A DNA stretch of 43,382 bases from Gammaproteobacteria bacterium (lineage in GTDB: Bacteria > Pseudomonadota > Gammaproteobacteria > UBA5861), in the NCBI GenBank assembly GCA_022360445.1, contig JAKSCV010000070.1, positions 1 through 43,382 of the forward strand. The letters run 5' to 3'. Position numbers and translations under genes: made by a program. Shown one piece after another: positions 1 through 7,542 of this stretch. The notes below the pieces were generated by a model. It saw only the letters and a program-made list of their open reading frames with translations, made no database searches and was not told where the DNA came from. Positions within the stretch are counted from its first letter, which is position 1. Each line of letters opens with the position of its first letter.

Positions 1-1035
1 ACCAATAATGGCATCTGCGACAGCATCAGTATCGGTTGTGCCTGCTTTTTCCACAGCATTGACCCACATGTTAAAACCGATGTAATGAGCTTCCATTGGG
101 TCGTTAGTGACACGCTTGTCATTTTTTATGAAGGTTTTCCAGGCATCGATAAACTCTTCATTGGCCTCGCTATCAACACTCATGAAATAGTTCCAGGCAG
201 CCAAGTGGCCAACCAGTGGCTTGGTGTCTAACCCCGAGAGCTCTTCTTCACCAACAGAAAAGGCTACAACAGGAATATCCTCTGCTGAGATGCCCTGATT
301 GCCCAGCTCTTTATAAAAGGGAACATTTGCGTCGCCGTTAATGGTTGAAACAACAGCTGTTTTCTTACCAGCCGAGCCAAACTTTTTGATATCTGCGACA
401 ATGGATTGCCAGTCTGAATGACCAAACGGTGTGTAGTTGATCATAATATCATTTTCTGCCACACCTTTGGCTTTTAGATAAGCTTCGAGGATTTTATTGG
501 TTGTGCGTGGATAAACGTAATCGGTGCCTGCCAAAACCCAACGTTCAACACCAATCTCATTCATCAGATAGTCAACAGCGGGGACTGCCTGCTGATTAGG
601 CGCTGCGCCTGTGTAAAAAACGTTTTTTGATGACTCTTCACCCTCATATTGCACAGGGTAAAAGAGCAAGCTATTGAGTTCCTCAAAAACAGGCAGAACC
701 GACTTTCTTGAAACTGACGTCCAGTTGCCGAAAACTACAGACACTTTTTCTTTTTCAATGAGTTCTCGTGCTTTTACAGCGAACAGCGGCCAATCAGATG
801 CTGGATCGACAACGACGGGTTCAAGTTTTTTGCCCAAGACCCCGCCTTTTTTATTTTGTTCTTCAATCAGCATCAACACGGTATCTTTCAATGTCGTTTC
901 ACTGATTGCCATCGTGCCGGATAAAGAGTGCAGGATCCCGACTTTGATCGTATCAGCTGCCATCGATAGTTGAGGTAATGCTAAACTGGCTGCAAGAGCA
1001 CAGGTAAGGCCTATTCTTCTTAAATTTGCTTTCAT
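1..1035 (-). CDS. urtA: Urea ABC transporter substrate-binding protein UrtA (C-terminus cut by window edge)
   Basis: Periplasmic binding protein that would capture urea for the UrtABCDE importer. Translating the minus strand gives a signal peptide (MKANLRRIGLTCALAASLAL...MAA, cleavage near residue 27) followed by DTIKVGILHSLSGTMAIS. Further on come VVVDPASDWPLFA, VFGNWTSVSRKSVLPVFEE, YPVQYEGEE, FYTGAAPNQQ, YVYPRTTNKI and VAFSVGEEEL, blocks I recognise from UrtA rather than from leucine or amide binders. The ATG at 1035 has a GGAGAG ribosome site. The frame is open to base 1, giving 345 codons of an expected roughly 420, so the C-terminus and the downstream urtBCDE genes lie outside. A sigma-54 promoter and an NtrC-like site upstream fit nitrogen control. 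The family call is strong; urea as ligand is inferred from family resemblance. Confidence 0.93.
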   Translation of the reverse strand, partial: MKANLRRIGLTCALAASLALPQLSMAADTIKVGILHSLSGTMAISETTLKDTVLMLIEEQNKKGGVLGKKLEPVVVDPASDWPLFAVKARELIEKEKVSVVFGNWTSVSRKSVLPVFEELNSLLFYPVQYEGEESSKNVFYTGAAPNQQAVPAVDYLMNEIGVERWVLAGTDYVYPRTTNKILEAYLKAKGVAENDIMINYTPFGHSDWQSIVADIKKFGSAGKKTAVVSTINGDANVPFYKELGNQGISAEDIPVVAFSVGEEELSGLDTKPLVGHLAAWNYFMSVDSEANEEFIDAWKTFIKNDKRVTNDPMEAHYIGFNMWVNAVEKAGTTDTDAVADAIIG

Positions 1036-1083
1036 TGATGAACTCTCCGATTGGTGTGATGGAACTTTATTCAGAGAGGACTT

Positions 1084-1100
1084 TGCAACTTTTCTGCCAA
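1084..1100 (-). promoter_or_regulatory. Sigma-54 (RpoN) promoter of urtA
   Basis: On the minus strand the sequence reads TTGGCAGAAAAGTTGCA. The GG and GC dinucleotides are separated by exactly 10 bases, as in the -24/-12 consensus TTGGCAC-N5-TTGCW. Only the C after TTGGCA is replaced, by G. The element lies 49-65 bases upstream of the urtA ATG, leaving room for a leader of about 35-40 bases. Confidence 0.75.
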
Positions 1101-1218
1101 GATAGAGTGTCTTTTGTAAAAAAAGAAACCCACCGTCGTTTTGATATTAAAAAACAGTCAGTTAAATGTTTTTTGATACTTGTAGGTAAAGGATTATTTG
1201 AATTTTTATGTGAAGTGT

Positions 1219-1235
1219 CGCACAAACTTTGTGCG
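1219..1235. promoter_or_regulatory. NtrC-type enhancer site upstream of urtA
   Basis: Perfect palindrome CGCACAAA-C-TTTGTGCG. Its core, GCAC-N7-GTGC, matches the NtrC (NR-I) binding pattern. It sits about 120-135 bp upstream of the -24 element, a normal enhancer distance. A further GTGC/GCAC pair (GTGCGCAAGCAC, 1231-1242) overlaps its edge and could be a second half-site cluster. Assignment to NtrC is inferred from motif, spacing and the nitrogen-scavenging target. Confidence 0.6.
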
Positions 1236-1281
1236 CAAGCACACTCTTAAGGCCTGGTCGCCCTATTTTGGTGCGCAGCAA

Positions 1282-1806
1282 TTAAGCGCGGGTGAGGGTA
1301 TGTGATGAGTAGGCTTCAGGCTCGTTACCCTTAGCGTCGTAAGCGGTAACTCCGGGGGTGTGCACTGCATGTGCTTCTTTACCTAATAAAAAGTTTAAGG
1401 CCTTTTTTGTGATCGTTCGGCTCTGCTGGAGAAGTGCATAGCAGCTTTGATTTTCGAGTTGAATTTGTTGCAGTAGTTGCCGAAGCTGAATGAGCTTTAC
1501 TTTTAAATCATTTAAAGGTTGTTCTGGCTTGCACTCCAAATTCGAGCTTTGCTTTAAAGAGCTGCTATCGGAAATGAATGTGATTCCTAATGTTTTCAAG
1601 CGTGGTACGAGGCATGCCATAGATTGGTTAATGCAGGTCACTTTTTCTTGCTGCATGCGTAATAATTTGTCCAGCTTTTGCACATCCAAGTGAGTGATCG
1701 TGTCCTTAAGTGATCGGGTGATTTCTACCGCCTCGTGCAGGCTCGTAATCTGCTTATCAACTTCGTTATGAAGGGCTGGTAAGGCTGAATGATGTGTCTG
1801 TGTCAT
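1282..1806 (-). CDS. flgN: FlgN-family flagellar export chaperone
   Basis: Small, mostly alpha-helical protein of 174 residues placed directly behind flgM. FlgN chaperones the hook-filament junction proteins FlgK and FlgL for export. The protein is rich in Leu/Gln/Glu heptads (for example residues 10-60 and 95-150), as expected for the long helical hairpin of this family. The C-terminal tail of about 35 residues is Thr/Ala/Gly-rich and probably disordered. The sequence is weakly conserved, so the call rests on size, helicity and position 8 bases after flgM. No other flagellar gene is in the window. A general secretion chaperone is the main alternative. Confidence 0.75.
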   Translation of the reverse strand: MTQTHHSALPALHNEVDKQITSLHEAVEITRSLKDTITHLDVQKLDKLLRMQQEKVTCINQSMACLVPRLKTLGITFISDSSSLKQSSNLECKPEQPLNDLKVKLIQLRQLLQQIQLENQSCYALLQQSRTITKKALNFLLGKEAHAVHTPGVTAYDAKGNEPEAYSSHTLTRA

Positions 1807-1814
1807 GGGCGGGA

Positions 1815-2129
1815 TTACACTTTACCCAGTGCTTTTTCGATTTCGATAAATTTTTCTGCGACTTTATCAGCATCCACCTGGTACTTTCCTTCAAGTAACG
1901 CTTGCTTGATGGAGTCAATTTTTTGTTGGTCAACAGCGGGTGCATCGGCCAGTTGCTTTTGCAGTATTTGTAATGTTTCTGCGGTTTCCGTTAAGTTAAC
2001 AACTGCGCTTGACTCGGTGGTCGGCGAAGCCGATACAGGAGGCGTTGCATTCTCTTGGGATGGTTTGGGTTTGCTACCTGTTGGTATATTGCCCGCAGGG
2101 TTTGAGACGCCATTAATTGGATCTGACAT
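1815..2129 (-). CDS. flgM: Anti-sigma-28 factor FlgM
   Basis: 104-residue negative regulator of flagellar class III genes that binds the flagellar sigma factor FliA until it is exported through the hook-basal body. The N-terminus (INGVSNPAG) and the C-terminal half (VNLTETAETLQILQKQLA..., then QKIDSIKQALLEGKYQVDADKVAEKFIEIE) match the FlgM pattern of a disordered head followed by two sigma-binding helices. The GKYQVD-xx-KVAEKFI block is especially typical. The Pro/Ser/Thr-rich stretch at about residues 10-45 is probably unstructured. The start at 2129 has a clear AGGAG site. flgN follows after 8 bases. Confidence 0.9.
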   Translation of the reverse strand: MSDPINGVSNPAGNIPTGSKPKPSQENATPPVSASPTTESSAVVNLTETAETLQILQKQLADAPAVDQQKIDSIKQALLEGKYQVDADKVAEKFIEIEKALGKV

Positions 2130-2142
2130 AAGTTTCTCCTAA

Positions 2143-2421
2143 AAAACTGCTTTTCAGTCGTTAGCGACCAAGTCTCTCGACACTTTAGAATTAAATTTAA
2201 GTGGTTGTGGTAAGCTTACGCTAGGTGTGTTTATCGATGTCAGTGATTTGAGTTCTGTTGTTCAAAACACGCCCTACCTTTATAGCATAAAGTTTTTCCT
2301 GAAGAATATATTTCTCAAAACCAGTACTTTTGTAATAATTTGAGCCTAGCAGGCTATTTGTCATGAGATTTAAACACTAAGCTGATAGCGTTTTATAAAC
2401 TGTATCTAAACCCGTATTCTA
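2143..2421. other. Non-coding region upstream of flgM
   Basis: AT-rich stretch with no convincing gene on either strand. It should contain the flgM promoter. The best candidate is an ATCGATAA box on the minus strand (2231-2238), which resembles the sigma-28 -10 element GCCGATAA at 6 of 8 positions. No good -35 box lies at the right distance, so the promoter is unassigned. Confidence 0.35.
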
Positions 2422-2685
2422 GGGAGCTTCCTGATTAAGTTTATGTTATTTCTGGCTTACCGTTTTTTCGTGGTCGAGGCGTGGTTTAGAGACAATGTTT
2501 AGACCTTATGAAACGCCACAACAAAGAACAGGGGAAAACTAGCAAGCCCTAAAGGACGAGGCCTGAAGCGCACATTTACTGCGTTGCCAATTTCGCCAAG
2601 GACTCAGGCCATTTGCCTTCGCTGTGCACCTTGCAACTACGTTTCAGGTCACTCAGAAACCGTATGGACTGAATCAGAGGCTCCC
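2422..2685. mobile_element. MITE-like non-autonomous insertion (264 bp) with terminal inverted repeats and TA duplication
   Basis: The left end reads GGGAGCTTCCTGATTAAGT. The reverse complement of the right end reads GGGAGCCTCTGATTCAGT. These are about 18-bp imperfect inverted repeats differing by one gap and two substitutions. Both ends are flanked by TA (2420-2421 and 2686-2687), within CTA...TAG. The interior has no open frame of meaningful size. Short inverted repeats plus a TA duplication suggest mobilisation by a transposase acting in trans, of IS630 or IS5-like type. An internal deletion of a larger insertion sequence is equally possible. Confidence 0.6.
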
Positions 2686-2739
2686 TAGATGGTATATTTT
2701 TCTTAAATAAACTTTTTCACTGAACCTAAGGGCTCAAAA

Positions 2740-3486
2740 ATGGAAAGAATTAACCCCAATAAGCATATATCCAGGCAATACAACGAGGAAATTGAAGAGC
2801 TTCGAGATAAAGTTTTAAGTATGGGTGGCTATGTTGAGCAGCAGGTTTCAGATGGCCTTCAAGCTTTACTTGAAATGAATATGGAACTTGCTCAGAAGGT
2901 TGCTACGGAAGACTATAAAATTAATGCGATGGAAGTCGATATCGATGAAGCATGCACGCAAATGATTGCACTTCGTCAACCAACTGCGAGTGATCTGCGT
3001 TTTGTGGTAACCATTATTAAGACGATTTCTGACTTGGAAAGAATAGGTGACCAAGCAGAAAAGCTTGGTCGTTACTCATTGTCATTAAGCGAGCTGGGAC
3101 ATTCGGAAGATGTGCTGATTGGCATTGGGAATTTGGGGGAACGAGTTAAAAGTATGTTGAGAGACACGCTGGATGCTTTCGCTCGTTTGGATGCTGATGT
3201 CGCTGTCAGGACAGCACTTAAGGATAAAAAAATTAACCAGGAATACGATGGAGTTATGCGTCAATTGATTACACATATGATGGAAGACCCCAGATCCATT
3301 AAACGTTCATTACAGGCTCAGTGGTGTGCCAGAGCTCTTGAACGGATAGCCAATCATGCGTGTAACGTATGCGAATATATTGTTTATATCGTCAGTGGTC
3401 GCAATATTCGTCATACGAAACTTGAGCAGGTTGTTGATGAGTTTCTCTCTGAAAAGAACAACAATGATGCGGAAGGTGATGGATGA
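2740..3486 (+). CDS. phoU: Phosphate-specific transport/signalling regulator PhoU
   Basis: 248-residue cytoplasmic protein that links the PstSCAB phosphate transporter to the PhoR/PhoB two-component system. It keeps the Pho regulon off when phosphate is sufficient. The protein is all helical with the duplicated PhoU fold. The first repeat carries the metal-binding signature at about residues 66-110 (EVDIDEACTQMIALRQPTA, then SDLRFVV, SDLERIGDQAEK), and the second has SIKRSLQAQWCARALERIANHACNVCEYIVY. Length is normal. It stands alone here, without pst genes or phoBR. Transcription probably starts inside or next to the MITE-like element that ends 54 bases upstream. It converges with lpxH. Confidence 0.95.
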   Translation: MERINPNKHISRQYNEEIEELRDKVLSMGGYVEQQVSDGLQALLEMNMELAQKVATEDYKINAMEVDIDEACTQMIALRQPTASDLRFVVTIIKTISDLERIGDQAEKLGRYSLSLSELGHSEDVLIGIGNLGERVKSMLRDTLDAFARLDADVAVRTALKDKKINQEYDGVMRQLITHMMEDPRSIKRSLQAQWCARALERIANHACNVCEYIVYIVSGRNIRHTKLEQVVDEFLSEKNNNDAEGDG

Positions 3487-3492
3487 GGGCGT

Positions 3493-4203
3493 TTAACGGA
3501 ACGTTATAAGCGCCATATCCGTAGAGGAACAACGTAATACCTTGGCGTGATCCGTCCATTCACCTAATACCCAACGCTGGCCTGTGTGGTGGGCATGTAC
3601 CGCTGGCCGGTGAGTATGCCCGTGAATGAGTTGTGAAACGCCATGCCGCGTCATGGTCTCTTCAACAGCAGTTTGATTGGCATCCATGATGTCTGAGGTT
3701 TTTTCCTGCATTGCCCCCTGGCTTATCGTCCGTAATTTGCCCACGAACTGGATACGTTCTTCGAGCGTTTGTGACAGTATATTTTCCTGCCAGCTTGGGT
3801 CCCGTACAAGTGTACGAAACTTCAGATAATCATGATCATCCGTACACAGTGTATCGCCATGCATAATTAGTGTCGGTGTACCGTGTAAGTCAATAACCTG
3901 CTCATCACCGGTAATTAGGTCAATATTGTATTGTGAGGCGAATTCATTACCAATTAAAAAGTCCCGGTTGCCATGCATAAATGTGATTTTTGTACCGCTT
4001 TGAGTTAGTGCTGTAAACGCTTCTAAGACGGGTTCTAATCCATGCCTTGGGCTATCGTCTCCTAACCAGTACTCGAATAGATCACCCAGGATATAAACAT
4101 GCTCAGCGCCTTTAGCTGTAGTTGACAGAAAGCGCTGAGCGAGCTCAATGACAGCAGGACGGGAAGGGTCCAGATGCAAGTCAGAGATGAACCAGGTCAG
4201 CAT
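3493..4203 (-). CDS. lpxH: UDP-2,3-diacylglucosamine diphosphatase LpxH
   Basis: Peripheral inner-membrane enzyme of lipid A synthesis that cleaves UDP-2,3-diacylglucosamine to lipid X and UMP. The calcineurin-like metallophosphoesterase motifs are all visible. They are SDLHLD (residues 7-12), GDLFEYW (about 40-46), HGNRDF (about 78-83), MHGDTLC (about 113-119) and HGHTHRP (about 194-200), which supply the two-metal site. The 236-residue length is normal. It lies 7 bases after ppiB, the same pairing as in many gammaproteobacteria, so the two are likely co-transcribed. It faces phoU with only 6 bases between stop codons. Confidence 0.95.
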   Translation of the reverse strand: MLTWFISDLHLDPSRPAVIELAQRFLSTTAKGAEHVYILGDLFEYWLGDDSPRHGLEPVLEAFTALTQSGTKITFMHGNRDFLIGNEFASQYNIDLITGDEQVIDLHGTPTLIMHGDTLCTDDHDYLKFRTLVRDPSWQENILSQTLEERIQFVGKLRTISQGAMQEKTSDIMDANQTAVEETMTRHGVSQLIHGHTHRPAVHAHHTGQRWVLGEWTDHAKVLRCSSTDMALITFR

Positions 4204-4210
4204 GACTTAC

Positions 4211-4708
4211 CTAGGCTCTTGTTATTGACTCAATGACAATGTCTTCGACGGGCACATCGTGATGCATGCCGGCGGTTGTTGTTTGTACTCCAGCGATTTC
4301 CATGACGACATCCAGCCCTTCTGTGACTTGGCCAAAAACACAATAACCCCAACCATTCTGGTTTGGACTGGTGTAATTCAAGAAGTCATTATCATTTACA
4401 TTGATAAAAAACTGCGAACTCGCCGAATGCGGGTCTGGGGTTCTCGCCATTGCGATGCTACCTGTCACATTTTTCAACCCGTTATCCGCTTCATTTTGAA
4501 TCGTATCTTTTGTAGGCTTTTGTGACATGCCAGAGGTGAAACCGCCGCCTTGAATCATAAAGCCGGGTATGACGCGATGGAAAATAGTCCCATCGAAAAA
4601 CTTGTCATCGACATACTCCAGAAAGTTCTGGCAGGTGACAGGGGCTTTTGAATCGTCAAGTTCAAGTACGATAAGTCCGTGATTAGTCTGTATATTTACA
4701 TTCGTCAT
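4211..4708 (-). CDS. ppiB: Cytoplasmic peptidyl-prolyl cis-trans isomerase B (cyclophilin)
   Basis: 165-residue cyclophilin without signal peptide that catalyses proline isomerisation during cytoplasmic folding. The catalytic segment [21 protein letters not shown] (about residues 37-57) carries the active-site Arg. It is followed by [17 protein letters not shown] (about 86-102) and [12 protein letters not shown]. The start at 4708 has an AGAGAG-like ribosome site. It sits 19 bases behind a second, exported cyclophilin gene and 7 bases ahead of lpxH, suggesting one transcript. Confidence 0.95.
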   Translation of the reverse strand: MTNVNIQTNHGLIVLELDDSKAPVTCQNFLEYVDDKFFDGTIFHRVIPGFMIQGGGFTSGMSQKPTKDTIQNEADNGLKNVTGSIAMARTPDPHSASSQFFINVNDNDFLNYTSPNQNGWGYCVFGQVTEGLDVVMEIAGVQTTTAGMHHDVPVEDIVIESITRA

Positions 4709-4727
4709 AAGTGCTCTCTGGCTAAAG

Positions 4728-5363
4728 TTATTTTAGTCGTGTAATCGACTGGATAATGATAGGAGATTGCGGTACATCTCGGAGAAATGGACCGCCTCTA
4801 CCGGTTGGCTGATTTGAGATTTGATACACAATGTCCATGCCTTCCTTAACTCGGCCAAAAACAGTGTAGCCCCAACCTTGGGCCGTTTGGGTTTGGTGAT
4901 CAAGAAAAGGGTTATCTTTGACATTGATGAAAAACTGAGCAGTGGCAGAGTGAGGGTCACGAGTCCTTGCCATGGCAAGGGTGCCGACCTCATTCATGAG
5001 GCCATTATTGGCTTCGTTTTTAATGGGTGCGAGCGTTGCTTTTTGTTGAAAATCACGCGTAAAGCCGCCACCTTGGATCATGAATTTTGGGATTACGCGA
5101 TGGAAAATAGTTTGATCGTAAAAGCCGTTATCAACGTATCGTAGAAAATTGGCTGTTGTTGTCGGTGCCTTGTCTGGGAACAGTTGCACGATAATCTTGC
5201 CATAATTCGTTGCGATCAGAACATTATGGACAGAGTTTTGTGCGCTGAAGGCTTGTCCGGAGACTGCGATGCAGACAGTCAGAAATAGCAGTAAAAGATA
5301 CTTTTTAAACACAATTATTTTGGGATGCAGAATTTGTAAGTTGCAAATGATAGCATAAGCCAT
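4728..5363 (-). CDS. ppiA: Exported peptidyl-prolyl cis-trans isomerase (PpiA-like cyclophilin)
   Basis: Cyclophilin with the same core as its neighbour ([52 protein letters not shown]) but with an N-terminal export signal: [22 protein letters not shown], cleavage near residue 40. It should act in the periplasm. From the ATG at 5363 the signal has an unusually long 17-residue lead-in. An in-frame GTG at 5312 (VFKKYLLL...) would give a normal-length signal peptide, though neither start has a strong ribosome site. The ATG lies 55 bases from divergently transcribed cysS. Tandem duplication of a cyclophilin followed by a change of compartment is the simplest history. Confidence 0.88.
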   Translation of the reverse strand: MAYAIICNLQILHPKIIVFKKYLLLLFLTVCIAVSGQAFSAQNSVHNVLIATNYGKIIVQLFPDKAPTTTANFLRYVDNGFYDQTIFHRVIPKFMIQGGGFTRDFQQKATLAPIKNEANNGLMNEVGTLAMARTRDPHSATAQFFINVKDNPFLDHQTQTAQGWGYTVFGRVKEGMDIVYQISNQPTGRGGPFLRDVPQSPIIIQSITRLK

Positions 5364-5418
5364 TTTTTAGAACGAAATCGCCTTCTCATCATCGAAGGTA
5401 TGGGAGTTTCATAGCAAA

Positions 5419-6828
5419 ATGCTGCAGATTTATAACTCTTACAGCAAGCAAAAAGAAATCTTTAAACCCATTGAGCCCAACAAAGTGCGTATGTATGTGT
5501 GTGGGATCACTGTTTATGACCTCTGCCATTTGGGCCATGCCCGCATGTTTGTTGTTTTTGATGTGGTCTTTCGATATCTACAACGGCTTGGCTATGATGT
5601 TACGTATGTTAGAAATATCACTGATATTGACGACAAAATTATCAAGCGAGCGGCTGAAAATGGTGAGAATTATTTTGCCTTGACGCAGCGATACATTGAC
5701 TTGATGCATAAGGATTGCCGGGCTCTGGGCGTGTTGCCACCCACGCTTGAACCAAAGGCTACGGAAAATATTGACGAGATTATCGACATGATCTCAACAT
5801 TGATGGAAAAAGGGTACGCCTATCAGGCGCAAAACAAAGATGTTTATTACCGCGTCAAACAGTTTGAGCCATATGGTGGCCTTTCGGGGCGAAAAATTGA
5901 TGAACTCCGTGCAGGTGAACGAGTGGATATTGATGAGCACAAAGAAGATCCGTTGGACTTTGTGCTTTGGAAAGCCGCTAAGTCAGGGGAACCCAGCTGG
6001 CCATCACCCTGGGGCGAAGGTCGACCCGGTTGGCACATTGAATGTTCCGCCATGTCCACGCGCTTTTTAGGTCATCACTTTGATATTCATGGCGGTGGCA
6101 TGGATTTGCAGTTTCCACACCACGAAAATGAGATTGCTCAGTCAGAAGCGTGCACAGGCGAACAGTATGTTAATTACTGGATGCACAACGGGTTTATCCG
6201 TATGGATGGTGAAAAAATGTCCAAATCGCTGGGCAACTTTTTCACAGTGCAAGATATCATGAAGCGCTTTCGTCCTGAAGAAATTCGCTTTTTTATCTTG
6301 TCGAGCCATTACCGAAGCCCGCTGAGTTATACCGATGCTAATTTACAGAATGCACGCAGTTCACTGAGCCGGCTTTACACAGCTTTAAGAGATTGGAAAA
6401 AGGCCGGTTCGCAAGTTGAGACTCCTGAGCCATCGATTACCGCCCATACAGAGCGCTTTGAAAGGGCGATGAATGATGATTTCAACACCCCGGAAGCGTT
6501 TGCTGTCCTGTTCGACATGGTGGCAGAGGTTAATCGACACCGGGATGAAAATCCGGAATATGCTCAAAGCATGGCGCATGCCCTTCGCGAGAATGCATCC
6601 GTTTTAGGACTCCTTCAAGAAGATGCTGAAGTTTACTTACAGTCAGCACCGGCCAAGTCTGGGGATAACGAGTTAGAGCAAAGTGAAATTGAGGCGCTGA
6701 TTGCCGAGCGCTCAAAAGCCAGGCATACAAAAAACTGGGCGGAAAGTGACCGCATACGCGATTACTTAAAAGATCGTGGGGTCATACTTGAAGACAATGG
6801 ATCAGAGACTATTTGGCGGCGTAAGTAA
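5419..6828 (+). CDS. cysS: Cysteinyl-tRNA synthetase
   Basis: 469-residue class I aminoacyl-tRNA synthetase charging tRNA-Cys. The HIGH-type motif is HLGHARM (about residues 37-43). The KMSKS loop is [12 protein letters not shown] (about 265-276). Zinc ligands are visible as C28 in YVCGITVYD, the Cys in WHIECSAMS (about 209), and His/Glu in [13 protein letters not shown] (about 233-245). The C-terminal anticodon-binding helical bundle ends in WRRK. Start is ATG at 5419 with a GGGAG ribosome site. It is a complete, ordinary single-copy gene. It diverges from the exported cyclophilin and converges with mepK. Confidence 0.97.
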   Translation: MLQIYNSYSKQKEIFKPIEPNKVRMYVCGITVYDLCHLGHARMFVVFDVVFRYLQRLGYDVTYVRNITDIDDKIIKRAAENGENYFALTQRYIDLMHKDCRALGVLPPTLEPKATENIDEIIDMISTLMEKGYAYQAQNKDVYYRVKQFEPYGGLSGRKIDELRAGERVDIDEHKEDPLDFVLWKAAKSGEPSWPSPWGEGRPGWHIECSAMSTRFLGHHFDIHGGGMDLQFPHHENEIAQSEACTGEQYVNYWMHNGFIRMDGEKMSKSLGNFFTVQDIMKRFRPEEIRFFILSSHYRSPLSYTDANLQNARSSLSRLYTALRDWKKAGSQVETPEPSITAHTERFERAMNDDFNTPEAFAVLFDMVAEVNRHRDENPEYAQSMAHALRENASVLGLLQEDAEVYLQSAPAKSGDNELEQSEIEALIAERSKARHTKNWAESDRIRDYLKDRGVILEDNGSETIWRRK

Positions 6829-6853
6829 TTCACCGCCTTGAAATGAAAATGCT

Positions 6854-7411
6854 TTACCAGGACCTGACAGGCCCGGTATCAAGATGAATAAAGTCAGATT
6901 TTGCGTAGTAACCAACGCCACCGTGCCGCAATGACTTGGCAATATTTCTTAGCTTCGATGTTTTTATATCCGTCAGACGAATATCAATCGCCTTGCCTCG
7001 CATATGGTAACTGCGTTTTGCCACCCCACCGCTTTTCTTTCTGAGCGCTTCATTGGTTTGGGGTGAACGGTAACCAGAAATGACCTCAAATGTTCCGCGA
7101 CTTTGGGCTTGGGTTTTTAATGCAAAGAGGCTATCCAATAATACAGAGTCGAACGAGACCTGCTCGCCAGTGCGGAAATCTTTCAGGAAGTCATTGATTT
7201 CAGCCAGCGCGCTGTTATCGTAGTTCAGCCCGTCAAAATAAGTGGCTGAAAGCTTTTCGTTTGTATGTGTGTGGTAAAAGTCCAGAGTACGCTTTTCGTG
7301 GGTGCCAGCAAATAAAGCATTGGGGGATAAAAAGAGTGGGCTGCATGCTGCGCACCCCAAAAAAGTGATGAATTTACGGCGTGTTAAATGAACAGGTTTT
7401 GATTGATGCAT
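6854..7411 (-). CDS. mepK: MepK-like murein DD/LD-endopeptidase (peptidase M15/DUF882), Tat-exported
   Basis: 185-residue relative of E. coli MepK (YcbK), a zinc endopeptidase that cuts peptide cross-links, notably 3-3 links made by L,D-transpeptidases. The N-terminus has a twin-arginine signal (LTRRKFITFLGCAACS, residues 9-24). The catalytic domain shows ISGYRSPQTNEALR (about 109-122), GVAKRSYHMRGKAIDIRL (about 128-145) with the metal His and Asp, and GGVGYYAKSDFIHLDTGPVRSW at the C-terminus with the final metal His. It lies 131 bases downstream of an LdtD-type L,D-transpeptidase, the same pairing as ycbB-ycbK in E. coli. Synthesis and cleavage of 3-3 cross-links are therefore probably coordinated. 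Confidence 0.9.
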   Translation of the reverse strand: MHQSKPVHLTRRKFITFLGCAACSPLFLSPNALFAGTHEKRTLDFYHTHTNEKLSATYFDGLNYDNSALAEINDFLKDFRTGEQVSFDSVLLDSLFALKTQAQSRGTFEVISGYRSPQTNEALRKKSGGVAKRSYHMRGKAIDIRLTDIKTSKLRNIAKSLRHGGVGYYAKSDFIHLDTGPVRSW

Positions 7412-7542
7412 TCGTAATGGTTCCTATGCGCTTTGCAACATAATTAATATCCATGTTTATAGTATGGCAACGTTATCAATTCAAAAGTTTTAATATTCAA
7501 TGTAGTTCCTCTCAGGATAAACGGTTTGAGCGTAGGTTAATT

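Noticed and set aside
2231-2238. Possible sigma-28 -10 box for flgM
   Set aside because: ATCGATAA on the minus strand matches 6 of 8 positions, but no matching -35 element lies at the right spacing, so I do not call a promoter.
2288-2306. TAAAGTTT box on the plus strand resembling a sigma-28 -35 element
   Set aside because: There is no GCCGATAA-like -10 box 11 bases on, and it points away from flgM.
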